64,000 bases of DNA from Pontibacter populi. GTDB taxonomy: Bacteria; Bacteroidota; Bacteroidia; Cytophagales; Hymenobacteraceae. The stretch spans positions 1,054,001 to 1,118,000 of the forward strand of contig NZ_JAHWXQ010000001.1 of assembly GCF_019336435.1 (NCBI RefSeq), written 5' to 3'. The position numbers were made by a program, and so were the translations under genes. The notes beneath the pieces were generated by a model. The model searched no databases and was not told the origin of the DNA. It worked only from the letters and a program-made list of their open reading frames with translations. This document shows positions 1 through 9,027 of the stretch, piece by piece; the stretch's first letter is position 1; each line of letters opens with the position of its first letter.

Positions 1-441
1 GCGGTTGTCCAGTTCCCAGGCGTTATGGTGGTCCAGTTTCTCCTGCACTACACCCTGGCGGTCGATAAGCTTGTTCATCTCATCGTCGGTCATCTCCTCG
101 CCAAACTTCATGTTGATTTCGTCGAATTCCTTCAACAGGGCTACCACTTCGGCAACACCTTCTTCAACTACTTCGCGCACCGTTTTGGTAGGGTCCAGTT
201 GCGGTTCCTGCTCCAGGTAACCCACACTATAGCCTGGGCTCCAGACTACTTCGCCTTGTATCTGCTTATCTACACCTGCAATTATCTTCAGCAAGCTTGA
301 TTTACCGGAACCGTTAAGGCCCAGCACACCAATTTTAGCGCCGTAGAAAAAGGACAGGTAAATGTTTTTAAGTACTTGTTTTTGAGGAGGGTAAACTTTG
401 CTTACCCCAGCCATCGAGAAAATGATCGTTTCGTTGCTCAT
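1..441 (-). CDS. ettA: EttA, ABC-F translational throttle ATPase (N-terminal part)
   Basis: The gene runs off the left edge of the window, so only the first 147 codons are present. The ATG is at 441 on the minus strand. The protein begins with a short ABC-F leader and has a Walker A motif of the form GLNGSGKSS near residue 40. It continues into the charged stretch that precedes the EttA-specific arm. ABC-F proteins of this type have two ATPase domains and no membrane part. EttA binds the ribosomal E site and gates the first elongation step according to ATP/ADP level. The wording of the N-terminus is typical of EttA rather than Uup or antibiotic-resistance ABC-F proteins. The second ATPase domain lies outside the window and cannot be checked. 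Confidence 0.9.
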   Translation of the reverse strand, partial: MSNETIIFSMAGVSKVYPPQKQVLKNIYLSFFYGAKIGVLGLNGSGKSSLLKIIAGVDKQIQGEVVWSPGYSVGYLEQEPQLDPTKTVREVVEEGVAEVVALLKEFDEINMKFGEEMTDDEMNKLIDRQGVVQEKLDHHNAWELDNR

Positions 442-775
442 GCTATCGTTCTGTCAGGTTATACTATTCGAAAATACCAAAACTGCTTATACAACAATGC
501 TAAGCCATCGTTTCGGTTTTGTTGTTAATTACAAAGATCGTAAAAATTCATGCATTTACCCTTTAGTATATTGCCACGAAATCGTTAAACTTGTAAAATA
601 CTGTTGGGTTTAGTATACTTATACTTGCTTTGCAACAAGTATGCCTGTAAACTGTTTAATCTCTCCGCTTTTACGGATGTGCTCATTTAAACACGAAAGG
701 TAAAGCTGCGTATGCTAAAGTTAGTTTAAAAAGTGCCCTTACCCTATTTTTCGACGCAAAACCCGATCCAGTCAA
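442..775. other. Divergent intergenic spacer between ettA and DUF349 gene
   Basis: This AT-rich stretch of about 330 bases separates two divergently transcribed genes and should hold both promoters. I see a 7-bp inverted repeat (ATACTTG 621-627 with CAAGTAT 636-642) without a T-run. I see no convincing TAnnTTTG box in the right place for either gene. Short open frames here have no coding character. Confidence 0.5.
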
Positions 776-2095
776 ATGGAAAACAACGATCTATTGGAAG
801 AAGCCATGAAATATGGCTTTATTCAGGACCAGCAGGTGTGGCTGAAACCCTTCATGAGCTACCCGGCACGCCAGGTTGGCGAAGTAAAAGAATCTGAGAA
901 CGACTCCTTAGTGTACTTTGCGAGACGTTTTGAAATGTTCCGTGAAAAAGTAAACTCCCTGTTGGAGCGAATAGCGTCATCCGAGAACAAGGGGTCCTTT
1001 CTGATGAAAGTGCTTCATATGAAAGAGCAAGTAGGCAACTACGACGCACTTGGCGATTTTGAAGCTATTTACCATATCCTTAGCAAAGCCGAGGAAGATA
1101 TAAACGAAACTATAAAACAGAACCGGGAGAAAAACCTGGCTATTAAAATAGGCCTGATACAGGAAGCTGAAGCGCTGCAGGAAAGCATTGAGTGGAAAGA
1201 AGCATCGGACCAGTTAAAAGAACTGCGCTCTACCTGGATAAAGACCGGCCCTGTAGACAAAGACCTGACCGAAGAGATTGAAGAGCGCTTTAGAACTCCG
1301 ATTGAGGCGTTTTTTGAGCGTAAGAAGAATTTCTTTGAAGATAAGAAGCGCATGCAGAACTATGCCTACGATAAGTATAAAGATCTTATCAGGCAATCGA
1401 TAGCGCTGCAGAACTCTGACGACTGGGAAAATACCACAGCAAAGCTGAAGCAGCTGCAAAATCAGTGGAAAGACATAGACAGCAGCCTGCCGCGTAAAGT
1501 AACCAGCAAACTGTGGACAGATTTCAGGAAAGCGCACAATCACTTTTTCGAGCGCCTGAAAGTGAAGATCAACAGCGAGAAGAATGCATCGCGTGAGCAG
1601 TTTTATGATACCAACTACGAAAAGAAAAAGCAGCTGGTAGATGAGGCCAATGGTTTGTTGCAGCAGCACAGCCTCAACGATGCCGTACGTCGCGCGAAAG
1701 AACTACAGGCCGAATGGAAAAAAGTTGGCCCTGTGCACCCTACGGTCTCAGACCAGGTGTGGGAACAATTTATAAAAGCCTGCGACAGGATATTTGAAAC
1801 CAGCAGCCTGGAACATTATATCCGTAAGCGCCAGCAGGCCAGCAATGAGAAACTGAGTGAAGCAGATGGCCTGAACGCCCGCATTAACGCCCTGAAGGAT
1901 TTCATAAAATCTGATAAGAGCGAACTCGAAGTGCTGGAAGAAAACCTGGATAAGCTAAGCGACTCACCGAGCAACGACACGTTCAGAAGTATGCTGCAAG
2001 GTAAGATCCGAAACTTTAAGCGCAAGATCCATACAAAACAGCAACTGATAGAAGGCTTTAAGGAACAATTAGGAGCTTACAGCAACAACGCTTAA
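776..2095 (+). CDS. DUF349 domain-containing coiled-coil protein
   Basis: The 439-residue, highly charged, soluble protein has no signal peptide or membrane segment. Three related repeats lie at about residues 125-200, 205-275 and 285-345. Each carries the pattern of a Trp in a W-K-x-x-GPV or similar turn followed by a helix ending in FFERKK-like residues, which is the DUF349 signature. The last 80 residues are predicted coiled coil. Proteins of this kind are common in Bacteroidota and their biochemical role is not established. The ATG at 776 is the first in frame after a long upstream spacer, and a strong terminator follows the stop. It appears to be a single-gene transcription unit. Confidence 0.85.
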   Translation: MENNDLLEEAMKYGFIQDQQVWLKPFMSYPARQVGEVKESENDSLVYFARRFEMFREKVNSLLERIASSENKGSFLMKVLHMKEQVGNYDALGDFEAIYHILSKAEEDINETIKQNREKNLAIKIGLIQEAEALQESIEWKEASDQLKELRSTWIKTGPVDKDLTEEIEERFRTPIEAFFERKKNFFEDKKRMQNYAYDKYKDLIRQSIALQNSDDWENTTAKLKQLQNQWKDIDSSLPRKVTSKLWTDFRKAHNHFFERLKVKINSEKNASREQFYDTNYEKKKQLVDEANGLLQQHSLNDAVRRAKELQAEWKKVGPVHPTVSDQVWEQFIKACDRIFETSSLEHYIRKRQQASNEKLSEADGLNARINALKDFIKSDKSELEVLEENLDKLSDSPSNDTFRSMLQGKIRNFKRKIHTKQQLIEGFKEQLGAYSNNA

Positions 2096-2118
2096 CCAAG
2101 CCCGAATTTATATCTTAC

Positions 2119-2146
2119 AAAAGCCTGCCTTGTGCAGGCTTTTTGC
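2119..2146 (+). terminator. Rho-independent terminator of the DUF349 gene
   Basis: AAAGCCTGC (2120-2128) pairs with GCAGGCTTT (2134-2142) around a 5-base loop and is followed by T residues, 25 bases after the stop codon. Confidence 0.85.
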
Positions 2147-2295
2147 TTTAAAGTGCATTATAAGGCTATAGTACAGCTTTTGTTACAGATTTATAGTTGC
2201 TATTTAAAATTTAGCTACTCAATTTGAACATTTGGTATTTATTTGCGTTGTGTTGTTAAAAACAAAGAAAAAAGCAATTTTTCAAAGTATAAATT

Positions 2296-2323
2296 TTTGT
2301 TTTTATTTTTATTTATACTTTTG
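2296..2323 (+). promoter_or_regulatory. Candidate Bacteroidota-type promoter for the DUF2795 gene
   Basis: TACTTTTG (2316-2323) matches the -7 consensus TAnnTTTG. A TTTG at 2296-2299 could be the -33 element, although the 16-base spacing is shorter than the usual 19-21. The region is extremely AT-rich and lies 48 bases before the ATG. Confidence 0.4.
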
Positions 2324-2370
2324 CAAACCAATTTGAAAATAGCCAACAATTAGTTAAGGAGACACATACT

Positions 2371-2592
2371 ATGTACTGGACACTTGAATTAGCATCATAC
2401 CTGGAGGACGCACCCTGGCCTGCAACTAAAGATGAGTTAATTGATTACTCAATCCGCTCGGGAGCACCAATGGAGGTTGTAGAGAACCTGCAAGCCCTGG
2501 AAGACGACGGACAGCCTTACGAGAACATCGAAGAGATCTGGCCTGACTATCCTACCAAGGAAGATTTCATGTTTAACGAAGACGAGTACTAA
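2371..2592 (+). CDS. Small acidic DUF2795 protein
   Basis: The 73-residue acidic protein contains the DUF2795 pattern: an N-terminal YWTLELASYL strand-helix, a central GAPMEVVENLQAL helix and a C-terminal Trp-Pro-Asp-Tyr segment ending in acidic residues. The family is small, cytosolic and of unknown function. It is often encoded alone in Bacteroidota, as here. The start is well supported: a purine-rich AAGGAGA lies 8 bases before the ATG, one of the few clear Shine-Dalgarno-like sequences in this window. A Bacteroidota-type promoter lies about 50 bases upstream. High translation is plausible given these signals but is an inference. Confidence 0.85.
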   Translation: MYWTLELASYLEDAPWPATKDELIDYSIRSGAPMEVVENLQALEDDGQPYENIEEIWPDYPTKEDFMFNEDEY

Positions 2593-2595
2593 GGC

Positions 2596-2680
2596 TAATT
2601 AGAAATTATGAATTAGAAATTAGAAATTGCTCCTTGAGAGCCCTCACATTTCTAATTTTGAATTTCTAATTTTTAATTGA
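2596..2680. repeat. AT-rich low-complexity inverted tract (AATTAGAAAT words)
   Basis: Copies of ATTAGAAATTA-like words on the left (2597-2626) face TTTCTAATTTT-like words on the right (2648-2678). They could fold into a long AT hairpin between the DUF2795 stop and the TTG start of the next gene. Similar tracts precede the other non-ATG starts in this window. Confidence 0.6.
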
Positions 2681-2687
2681 TCTGACT

Positions 2688-3413
2688 TTGATCGTTGAAG
2701 TAAAAAATCTGGTTGCGGGTTATGAGGCACGTCCTCTTATCCGCAACCTTTCCTTTTCTATACCTGCCCCATCTTTTGTAGCTATCATAGGCCATAATGG
2801 TGCAGGCAAAACCACCTTTTTCAAAACCTTCCAGCAGAAGGTGGCATACCAGGGTAAGCTGCTTGTGCAGGGACACGACCTGAAAACACTGCCACACGCT
2901 ACCAAACAAGGCATTCTTTCTTATCTGCCACAGCGCAACACGGTTTCTTTCTCTATTAAAGTGCTAGACCTTGTCGTGATGGGCATGTTCCGGAAGAAAC
3001 GTTTTTTTGAGCATTATACCTCCCAGGATTACGAGATAGCTGCCACCGTGCTGGCTCAACTCCAACTCACCCACTTACAGGACCACGATTTTACTACTTT
3101 ATCGGGTGGGGAACAGCAATTGGTGTGGCTGGCGCAATTAATACTGCAGGATGCAGCTATAAACCTGCTGGACGAGCCTACTCAGCAATTGGATGTATAC
3201 TACAAGAACAAGGTATTTAAGCTGCTACAAAGCTGGGTAAACGATAAACACAAAACAGTGCTCTGCATCACCCACGACCTGCATAACCTGATCCTGATGG
3301 AAGGCTACCTGATCAATTTATCAAAGCCGGAACCTGAGTTGGAAGTTATCTCCAAAGAAACTGTTTTAGAGAACCAGAAATTTTTAGAAGCCGGGCGACA
3401 ACCAGTGTTATAG
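2688..3413 (+). CDS. ABC transporter ATP-binding protein, FecE/BtuD-like, orphan
   Basis: The 241-residue ATPase has Walker A GHNGAGKTT at 35-43, a Q-loop at Gln82, the signature LSGGEQQ at 138-144, Walker B with INLLDEP at 158-164 and an H-loop CITHD further on. The order and length match the ATPases of iron-siderophore and cobalamin importers. No permease or binding protein gene lies next to it, so its partner is unknown. The start is a TTG at 2688, because no ATG or GTG gives the conserved N-terminal strand IVEVKNLVAGY. It is preceded by a low-complexity AT tract and has no Shine-Dalgarno. The stop abuts the stop of convergent ispD with no spacer. Confidence 0.85.
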   Translation: MIVEVKNLVAGYEARPLIRNLSFSIPAPSFVAIIGHNGAGKTTFFKTFQQKVAYQGKLLVQGHDLKTLPHATKQGILSYLPQRNTVSFSIKVLDLVVMGMFRKKRFFEHYTSQDYEIAATVLAQLQLTHLQDHDFTTLSGGEQQLVWLAQLILQDAAINLLDEPTQQLDVYYKNKVFKLLQSWVNDKHKTVLCITHDLHNLILMEGYLINLSKPEPELEVISKETVLENQKFLEAGRQPVL

Positions 3414-4091
3414 TTATTCTTTTGCAAAGGCCTCGGCCAAAACAAGGTCTTCGGGAGTAGTTATTTTGATATTGCGGTAACTGCCTTCTACCAACGTTAT
3501 AGTTTCTCCAACGCTTTCTACAACAGAGGCATCATCCGTAAAATTTGCTTGTTCCGGTTGCTCGTATGCTTTTCTGATAATCCCGGCTTTAAATACCTGC
3601 GGCGTTTGTACCAGTTTATAGTTGGTGCGTGGTACAGCCTTACTCCCATCAGACGTCAATTCCCGGATGGAGTCTTTTGGTGAAATAGCTACTACCCCAC
3701 TTCCATAGTTTGCGGCAGCCTCAAAAGCAGCTTTTATAATTTCAGTTTCTACAAATGGGCGAACGCCATCGTGCACTGCAATTAACCCATCACCCATTAC
3801 AGCATCCAGGCCATTTTTTACAGAACCAAAGCGTGTTGTTCCACCCGGCACTGTCATATGGAAAAGTGTGAAACTATATTCTTTACACAGCTCGCGCCAG
3901 GTAGTTAACTGCTCCTTCGGCAGCACCACGATTAGCCGTATAGTTGGGTTATAGTTGTAAAACCGTTCTATGGTGTGCATCAGAATCGGCTTACCGGCTA
4001 CAGGTATAAACTGCTTGGGTACATCGTGCTGCATCCGGGTACCAGAGCCGCCGGCAACTATAATCGCATATTCAGGAAGGGGTTGCGCCAT
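3414..4091 (-). CDS. ispD: 2-C-methyl-D-erythritol 4-phosphate cytidylyltransferase
   Basis: The 225-residue protein catalyses CTP-dependent activation of methylerythritol 4-phosphate, the third step of the non-mevalonate isoprenoid pathway. Residues 14-20 hold the nucleotide-binding GGSGTRM loop, followed by the VPKQF lysine segment. A VHDGVRPFV segment near the middle matches the family signature, and a conserved FTDDASVVE region follows. Length is normal for IspD. It is convergent with the orphan ABC ATPase, with zero intervening bases, so transcripts from both strands must overlap at the ends. The acetyltransferase gene lies 52 bases upstream in the same direction and could be cotranscribed. 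Confidence 0.95.
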   Translation of the reverse strand: MAQPLPEYAIIVAGGSGTRMQHDVPKQFIPVAGKPILMHTIERFYNYNPTIRLIVVLPKEQLTTWRELCKEYSFTLFHMTVPGGTTRFGSVKNGLDAVMGDGLIAVHDGVRPFVETEIIKAAFEAAANYGSGVVAISPKDSIRELTSDGSKAVPRTNYKLVQTPQVFKAGIIRKAYEQPEQANFTDDASVVESVGETITLVEGSYRNIKITTPEDLVLAEAFAKE

Positions 4092-4143
4092 GGGGCAAAG
4101 TTAGAAAGTTTGGGTGTTAGAAAGTACAGAAGTTTACCAGCTC

Positions 4144-4785
4144 TTATTGGCACGCAGCCAGCGCTTCCACATCATCGGAGTTTATCAGGTGCAGGTTTCG
4201 GGTTATCTTTTCTGCATCCCAGTTCCACCAGGCTATCTGCTGCAGTTTTGCAATTGTGTCTTCCGAAAAGCGCATCTTCACCACCTGGGCGGGGTTGCCT
4301 GCTACAATACTGTAAGGTGGCACATCTTTGGTCACAACTGCTTTAGTTGCTACCACTGCGCCATCTCCTATCTTTACACCCGGCATTATTACCGCTTCGT
4401 GTCCTATCCACACATCGTTGCCAATCGTGGTATCTCCTTTTGTCGGGTACTTTTCCTTCAGGTCTATACCCTCTGTAATTTTCTCCCATCCATTTCCGAA
4501 AATAGCAAAAGGGTAAGTAGAAACCGGTTTTGTTTCGTGGTTGCCACCGTTCATAATAAACTTTGCACCCGAACCAATCGCACAGAATTTCCCGATAACC
4601 AGTTTGTCACCTAAAAAATCGAAATGGTAGAGGACATTCTTTTCGAAGTTGAAGGGGTCTTCCAGGTCATCATAGTAAGTATAATCGCCAACTATAATGT
4701 TAGGGTTTTGAATGATGTTTTTAAGAAAAACCAGCTTACGGTGATGCGCTAATGGAAAGGTAGTCTCTGGATCAGGTCCGGCCAT
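4144..4785 (-). CDS. CatB/Vat-family O-acetyltransferase (left-handed beta-helix)
   Basis: The 213-residue protein has hexapeptide repeats in its second half ([20 protein letters not shown] and following) and the closing motif [17 protein letters not shown]. An N-terminal YYDD segment and the GGNHET stretch supply the likely catalytic histidine. This arrangement is that of the xenobiotic acetyltransferases, which include chloramphenicol (CatB) and streptogramin A (Vat) acetyltransferases that use acetyl-CoA. Many chromosomal members act on sugars or unknown acceptors, so resistance should not be assumed. A low-complexity spacer lies upstream and ispD follows downstream. Confidence 0.85.
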   Translation of the reverse strand: MAGPDPETTFPLAHHRKLVFLKNIIQNPNIIVGDYTYYDDLEDPFNFEKNVLYHFDFLGDKLVIGKFCAIGSGAKFIMNGGNHETKPVSTYPFAIFGNGWEKITEGIDLKEKYPTKGDTTIGNDVWIGHEAVIMPGVKIGDGAVVATKAVVTKDVPPYSIVAGNPAQVVKMRFSEDTIAKLQQIAWWNWDAEKITRNLHLINSDDVEALAACQ

Positions 4786-4794
4786 AGTTTTACA

Positions 4795-4925
4795 GTTTGG
4801 GAGTTGAGGGGTTATAAAGTTAAGGAGTTAGAGCGTTTAAGAAAATACAGCGCAAATCCTGCTAATCCTTTTATCCTGAAAATCCTGATTCAGAAAATTT
4901 AACATCCAACAATTTAACCATCAGC
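4795..4925. repeat. Low-complexity spacer with the word ATCCTGAAAATCCTGATTCAG
   Basis: The spacer is built of short AT-rich words (TTAAGGAGTTAG, AACAATTTAACCATC) and contains at 4873-4893 an ATCCTGxAAATCCTGATTCAG unit. The same unit recurs at 63194-63214 and, inverted, near 48357-48381. It is an intergenic short repeat of unknown function. Confidence 0.5.
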
Positions 4926-4928
4926 AAT

Positions 4929-4960
4929 AAAAATGCCCCAACCTGAATGGCCGGGGCATC
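4929..4960 (-). terminator. Rho-independent terminator of queA
   Basis: On the minus strand GATGCCCC pairs with GGGGCAT around a 15-base loop and is followed by TTTTTATT. It lies 25 bases beyond the queA stop codon. Confidence 0.75.
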
Positions 4961-4984
4961 TGTTTTATAGTTAGTAATTTATAG

Positions 4985-6031
4985 TTACAAAATCAGCATT
5001 ACGTCGCCGTAGCTAAAGAAACGGTATTTCTCTTTTACTGCTTCTTCGTAGGCTTTCATTACCAGGTCATATCCACCAAAAGCAGCTGTCATCATTAGTA
5101 GCGTGCTCTCCGGCATATGGAAGTTGGTAACCAGGCTATTCGCGATTTTAAAATCGTATGGAGGGAAGATGAAACGGTCAGTCCATCCTTCGTTTGGCTT
5201 CAGACGGTTGCTTGCAGATACCGAAGACTCCAGGGCACGCATGGTGGTTGTACCGATAGCGCAAACTTTCTTCTTGTTATCTAGTGCCTTGTTTACCATA
5301 TCAGCTGTTTCTGCAGGAACGCTGAAGTTCTCAGAATCCATTTTGTGCTTGGTCAGGTCTTCCACATCAACCGGGCGGAAAGTACCAAGGCCAACGTGCA
5401 GTGTAAGCGGAGCCACATCCACACCTTTAATTTCCAGGCGTTTCAGTACTTCTCTTGTAAAGTGCAGGCCGGCAGTTGGCGCAGCTACAGCACCTACGTT
5501 TTTGGCATACACGGTCTGGTAACGCTCACGGTCTTCCGGCTCAGCTTCGCGCTTAATGTAACGCGGAAGCGGCGTTTCGCCCAGGTCGTTTATAGTTTTG
5601 TAGAATTCCTCGTCGGTGCCATCAAATAAAAACTTAATGGTACGGCCACGCGAAGTAGTGTTGTCGATAACTTCAGCTACCAGGTCGCTTTCGCCAAAGT
5701 ACAGTTTGTTACCAACACGTATTTTACGGGCCGGGTCAACTAGCACATCCCACAGGTGAATGTCCTTGTTCAGTTCGCGAAGCAGGAAAACCTCGATCTT
5801 GGCGCCGGTCTTCTCTTTGTTGCCATAAAGGCGGGCCGGAAACACCTTGGTATCATTTACCACCATGATGTCGCCATCATCAAAGTACTCTAAAATGTCT
5901 TTAAAGATGCGGTGCTCGATCTTGCCTGTATCGCGGTGCAACACCATCATGCGTGATTCGTCGCGGTTTTCGGATGGGTGTGTAGCCAGGAGTTCTTCCG
6001 GCAGATCGAACTTAAATTCTGATAATTTCAT
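4985..6031 (-). CDS. queA: tRNA preQ1(34) S-adenosylmethionine ribosyltransferase-isomerase
   Basis: The 348-residue enzyme transfers and isomerises the ribosyl moiety of S-adenosylmethionine onto preQ1 at position 34 of tRNA, giving epoxyqueuosine. The N-terminus [19 protein letters not shown], the [10 protein letters not shown] segment, the [10 protein letters not shown] segment and the C-terminal [12 protein letters not shown] motif are the family landmarks, and the length is standard. A dedicated terminator follows. No other queuosine gene is in the window. It is divergent from the MacB-like permease gene. Confidence 0.96.
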   Translation of the reverse strand: MKLSEFKFDLPEELLATHPSENRDESRMMVLHRDTGKIEHRIFKDILEYFDDGDIMVVNDTKVFPARLYGNKEKTGAKIEVFLLRELNKDIHLWDVLVDPARKIRVGNKLYFGESDLVAEVIDNTTSRGRTIKFLFDGTDEEFYKTINDLGETPLPRYIKREAEPEDRERYQTVYAKNVGAVAAPTAGLHFTREVLKRLEIKGVDVAPLTLHVGLGTFRPVDVEDLTKHKMDSENFSVPAETADMVNKALDNKKKVCAIGTTTMRALESSVSASNRLKPNEGWTDRFIFPPYDFKIANSLVTNFHMPESTLLMMTAAFGGYDLVMKAYEEAVKEKYRFFSYGDVMLIL

Positions 6032-6216
6032 AGATCAAATATTACGGTATTTGGATTCCAAAGGGTAAAAAGGCTTTAAACTATAACTGGAAGTTGCCTT
6101 AAGGAGTTTCGGAAAATTAACCCGGCAATAAACAAAAAAACGAGCCGCAAATTTACTCAGTTTGACCGAAATATTGTTACTTTTAACAAAATTACTTTCC
6201 ATAACACAAAAACCAG

Positions 6217-7464
6217 ATGATATACCTGCGCCTGATTGCAGAAAGCATACGATTTGCCTGGCAGGCTTTGCGTGCCAATATGCTCCGTACTTTACTTTCC
6301 TTGCTCGGTGTAACTATAGGCATCTTCGCCATTATCTCAGTTTTTACGCTTGTTGATTCCCTGGAGCGGAACGTGCGCGATAGTATGAGCTTTATCGGCG
6401 ATAAGGTTTTGTATGTGCAGAAGTGGCCATGGAGTTTTGGTGGCAGTTACCCGTGGTGGAAGTATTTTCAGCGGCCCGAGGCAACTATGCGCGAGTTTAA
6501 ATTACTGGACCGTAACCTTATAAACGATGCCGGTGTGGCTATTTTTGCTGATAAAGGTGGCAGTACGTACAAATACCGCAGCAACAGTTTCTCTGATGGC
6601 AGGCTGATGGGTGTTACCTACGACTATAGCAAGGTGAGTGAAATTCCGATAGAGGAAGGCCGTTACTTTGTGCCGCAGGAAGTGGATGCATCCCGCAACG
6701 TGATCGTGATTGGTAAAGAAATCGCCGAAACACTTTTCCCGTATGGCAGCGCTGTTGGCCAGGAGCTTAAAGTTGGCGGACAGCGATTCCGGGTGATAGG
6801 TGTAGTAGAAAAGCAGGGCGAAAACATGTTTGGCGCCCCTAACTTCGACCAGATGGGCATCATTCCGTTCGGCTCCTTCAGTAAAATGTATGATACCGGA
6901 CCAGAAGGAGTTGGCACAACTATAGCCGTAAAAGGCCGCGATGAAGACGAGGGCTTGCAGGAACTGGAATACGAAGTGCGCGGCATGATGCGGAACATAC
7001 GCGGGTTGCGCCCCCGCGACGACGACAGTTTTGCCATTAACCGCCCCGAAATGGCCACACAGGCTGTAACCGGCTTTTTTGATGTAATTGGCCTTGCCGG
7101 CTGGGTAATTGGCGGCTTTGCCATACTGGTAGGCGGCTTTGGTATTGCCAACATTATGTTTGTGTCGGTAAAAGAGCGCACCAACATCATCGGGATACAA
7201 AAATCGCTCGGAGCTAAAAACTATTTTATCCTCTTCCAGTTCTTGTTTGAATCGGTGTTCCTGAGCCTGATAGGTGGCGGCATTGGCATCTTGCTTGTAT
7301 TCCTGATCACCATTATTCCGCAGGACATGATGAAGATAAGTCTGTCGGTAAGTAACATTGTACTGGGGCTTGGCGTATCCGCGGTGATTGGGATGCTCTC
7401 AGGTATAATTCCGGCCGTGCTGGCATCAAATCTTGATCCGGTTATTGCAATCCGCTCTAAATAA
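6217..7464 (+). CDS. MacB/FtsX-type ABC transporter permease
   Basis: The 415-residue membrane protein has one N-terminal transmembrane helix (about 20-42), a large extracytoplasmic domain of the MacB_PCD type (about 45-280) and three C-terminal helices (about 285-310, 335-360 and 375-405). The KERTNIIGIQKSLGAK loop is the coupling segment that contacts the ATPase. This is the type VII ABC architecture, in which the protein works as a mechanotransmitter or exporter of lipoproteins, peptides or antibiotics. No ATPase gene is adjacent, so the partner must lie elsewhere. The start codon is preceded by an A-rich leader without a Shine-Dalgarno. Confidence 0.85.
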   Translation: MIYLRLIAESIRFAWQALRANMLRTLLSLLGVTIGIFAIISVFTLVDSLERNVRDSMSFIGDKVLYVQKWPWSFGGSYPWWKYFQRPEATMREFKLLDRNLINDAGVAIFADKGGSTYKYRSNSFSDGRLMGVTYDYSKVSEIPIEEGRYFVPQEVDASRNVIVIGKEIAETLFPYGSAVGQELKVGGQRFRVIGVVEKQGENMFGAPNFDQMGIIPFGSFSKMYDTGPEGVGTTIAVKGRDEDEGLQELEYEVRGMMRNIRGLRPRDDDSFAINRPEMATQAVTGFFDVIGLAGWVIGGFAILVGGFGIANIMFVSVKERTNIIGIQKSLGAKNYFILFQFLFESVFLSLIGGGIGILLVFLITIIPQDMMKISLSVSNIVLGLGVSAVIGMLSGIIPAVLASNLDPVIAIRSK

Positions 7465-7604
7465 AGTAATTTACACCCCGCCCTTGTGCAGTGTTCACCT
7501 CACTGCCTGCATTCTGGCGGATTTAACTATTTTTTGATGATGAAAGGCGCAAGACAAAAGCGCCGCAGGGTAACGTTGCCCTGCTGATGAGATGATTAAT
7601 TATT

Positions 7605-8468
7605 ATGACAAAGCTTAGAAAGACAAGCAAAACGAAGTTACACGACGAGTCGCTTAACTCTGGTAGCGGGCGTACCATTTTAAACCCCGATGCAAACGAT
7701 AACAAGGCAAAATCTATTACCGACCTGCGCGAAGCCGGTGAAGTAATGGCCCCTCCTGCCTCCGAAGAAGATATCCGCATTCGTAAAGCATTTGTAGACA
7801 AAGACTGGAACGAGATAAAGATAGCCGACTCGTGGCAGATATTTAAAGTAATGGCTGAGTTCGTGGACGGCTTCGAGAAGTTGGCCAAGATTGGTCCCTG
7901 CGTTTCTGTTTTCGGATCGGCAAGAACCAAAGCCGACAATAAATACTACATAATGGCCGAGGAAATTGCTGCCAAGCTGGTGCGCCATGGGTATGGTGTA
8001 ATTACAGGCGGTGGCCCGGGCATTATGGAGGCTGGTAACAAGGGAGCGCACTCTGAGGGTGGCAAATCTGTAGGCCTTAACATTCACCTGCCGTTCGAGC
8101 AGTTCAACAACATCTACATCGACTCTGACAAGCTGATCAACTTTGACTACTTCTTTGTGCGAAAAGTTATGTTTGTGAAGTATGCACAGGGTTTTGTAGT
8201 GTTGCCAGGCGGTTTCGGTACGCTGGATGAGTTGTTTGAAGCGATCACGCTAATACAGACCAGAAAAATCGGAGCATTCCCGATCGTACTGGTAGGACGC
8301 GAATACTGGGGCGGACTGTTTAAGTGGGTAGAAGATGTGATGCTGAATATGGAAAGCAACATCAGCCGCGAAGACCTGGACCTGGTGCACATCGTAGACG
8401 ATCCATCAGAGGCAGTAAACATTATAGATGCATTCTACAGCAAGTACCTGCTTTCTCCAAACTTCTAA
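7605..8468 (+). CDS. LOG-family protein (TIGR00730 type)
   Basis: The 287-residue protein contains the Rossmann-like lysine decarboxylase fold of the LOG family. It shows GGGPGIMEAGNKGA, the nucleotide-binding motif, and PGGFGTLDELFEA, the second signature. Plant and bacterial LOG proteins hydrolyse cytokinin riboside 5'-monophosphate or other nucleoside monophosphates to base and ribose 5-phosphate. In most bacteria the natural substrate is uncertain. An extension of about 90 residues, hydrophilic and likely flexible, precedes the catalytic domain. A strong terminator follows within 25 bases of the stop, so the gene ends its own unit. Confidence 0.88.
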   Translation: MTKLRKTSKTKLHDESLNSGSGRTILNPDANDNKAKSITDLREAGEVMAPPASEEDIRIRKAFVDKDWNEIKIADSWQIFKVMAEFVDGFEKLAKIGPCVSVFGSARTKADNKYYIMAEEIAAKLVRHGYGVITGGGPGIMEAGNKGAHSEGGKSVGLNIHLPFEQFNNIYIDSDKLINFDYFFVRKVMFVKYAQGFVVLPGGFGTLDELFEAITLIQTRKIGAFPIVLVGREYWGGLFKWVEDVMLNMESNISREDLDLVHIVDDPSEAVNIIDAFYSKYLLSPNF

Positions 8469-8490
8469 GAGAAACAACTATAGTTTATAC

Positions 8491-8522
8491 AAAAGCCCGC
8501 TGCCAACACAGCGGGCTTTTTT
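8491..8522 (+). terminator. Rho-independent terminator of the LOG gene
   Basis: AAAAGCCCGCTG (8491-8502) pairs perfectly with CAGCGGGCTTTT (8509-8520) and is followed by more T residues. The preceding spacer carries a full AACTATAGTT palindrome at 8476-8485. Confidence 0.9.
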
Positions 8523-8587
8523 GTTTGCTTGCGCCCTACCTGCTATAGATGGTATACTCTTACCATATGCCACCGTATACTCCCTGT

Positions 8588-8995
8588 ATGAATTGGAGAG
8601 GCATACTAAACCCTAAAAGACGTAAAGAGCTTAAAAAAGACCTGAAAGTTCAGGAAAAGCAGAACCTAGAAGTACGCGACAGCCTGGCCATGCAACGTAC
8701 CAAAATGGCAAACGAACGCACACTTCTGGCTTACATGCGTACTGCTACAGCCATGATTCTGGCGGGGCTTACTTTTATTAAGCTGTTCGATGATCTGTTT
8801 TACATCGGCATAGGCTTGGTTTCTATTCCGGTGGGAGTAGTGGTAGCATATTTCGGCTACAGGCGGTATAACAAACAGAAACTGGACTTAGCCCGGAATG
8901 CCACTTTATACTCCCCTACCAGCCCTATACTGGCCGAAGTAGTTGCCCAGGAAAAAGCTGATCCCGATAGCGATACACCTAATACTATAGCTTAG
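8588..8995 (+). CDS. DUF202 (YidH-like) membrane protein 1
   Basis: The small inner-membrane protein has a charged N-terminal helix followed by the DUF202 signature LAMQRTKMANERTLLAYMRTATA and two transmembrane helices (about residues 47-65 and 72-92). Function is unknown for the family. I place the start at the ATG at 8588, which gives 135 residues. In-frame ATGs at 8549 and 8567 would add a run without family character. A paralogue follows 32 bases downstream and the pair is probably one operon. Confidence 0.75.
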   Translation: MNWRGILNPKRRKELKKDLKVQEKQNLEVRDSLAMQRTKMANERTLLAYMRTATAMILAGLTFIKLFDDLFYIGIGLVSIPVGVVVAYFGYRRYNKQKLDLARNATLYSPTSPILAEVVAQEKADPDSDTPNTIA

Positions 8996-9027
8996 CTTAT
9001 ACCTATCAACTATAAACCTGCTACACC

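Noticed and set aside
398-613. Small plus-strand frame across the ettA start and spacer
   Set aside because: It overlaps the ettA start on the opposite strand, lacks any recognisable motif and lies in AT-rich spacer.
4144-4785. Calling the acetyltransferase an antibiotic-resistance gene
   Set aside because: The family motif is shared by chromosomal acetyltransferases with other substrates, and no resistance or mobile context is present.
6502-7200. Long open frame antisense to the MacB-like permease
   Set aside because: The plus-strand product has clear domain structure and the antisense one does not. It is a shadow of codon bias.
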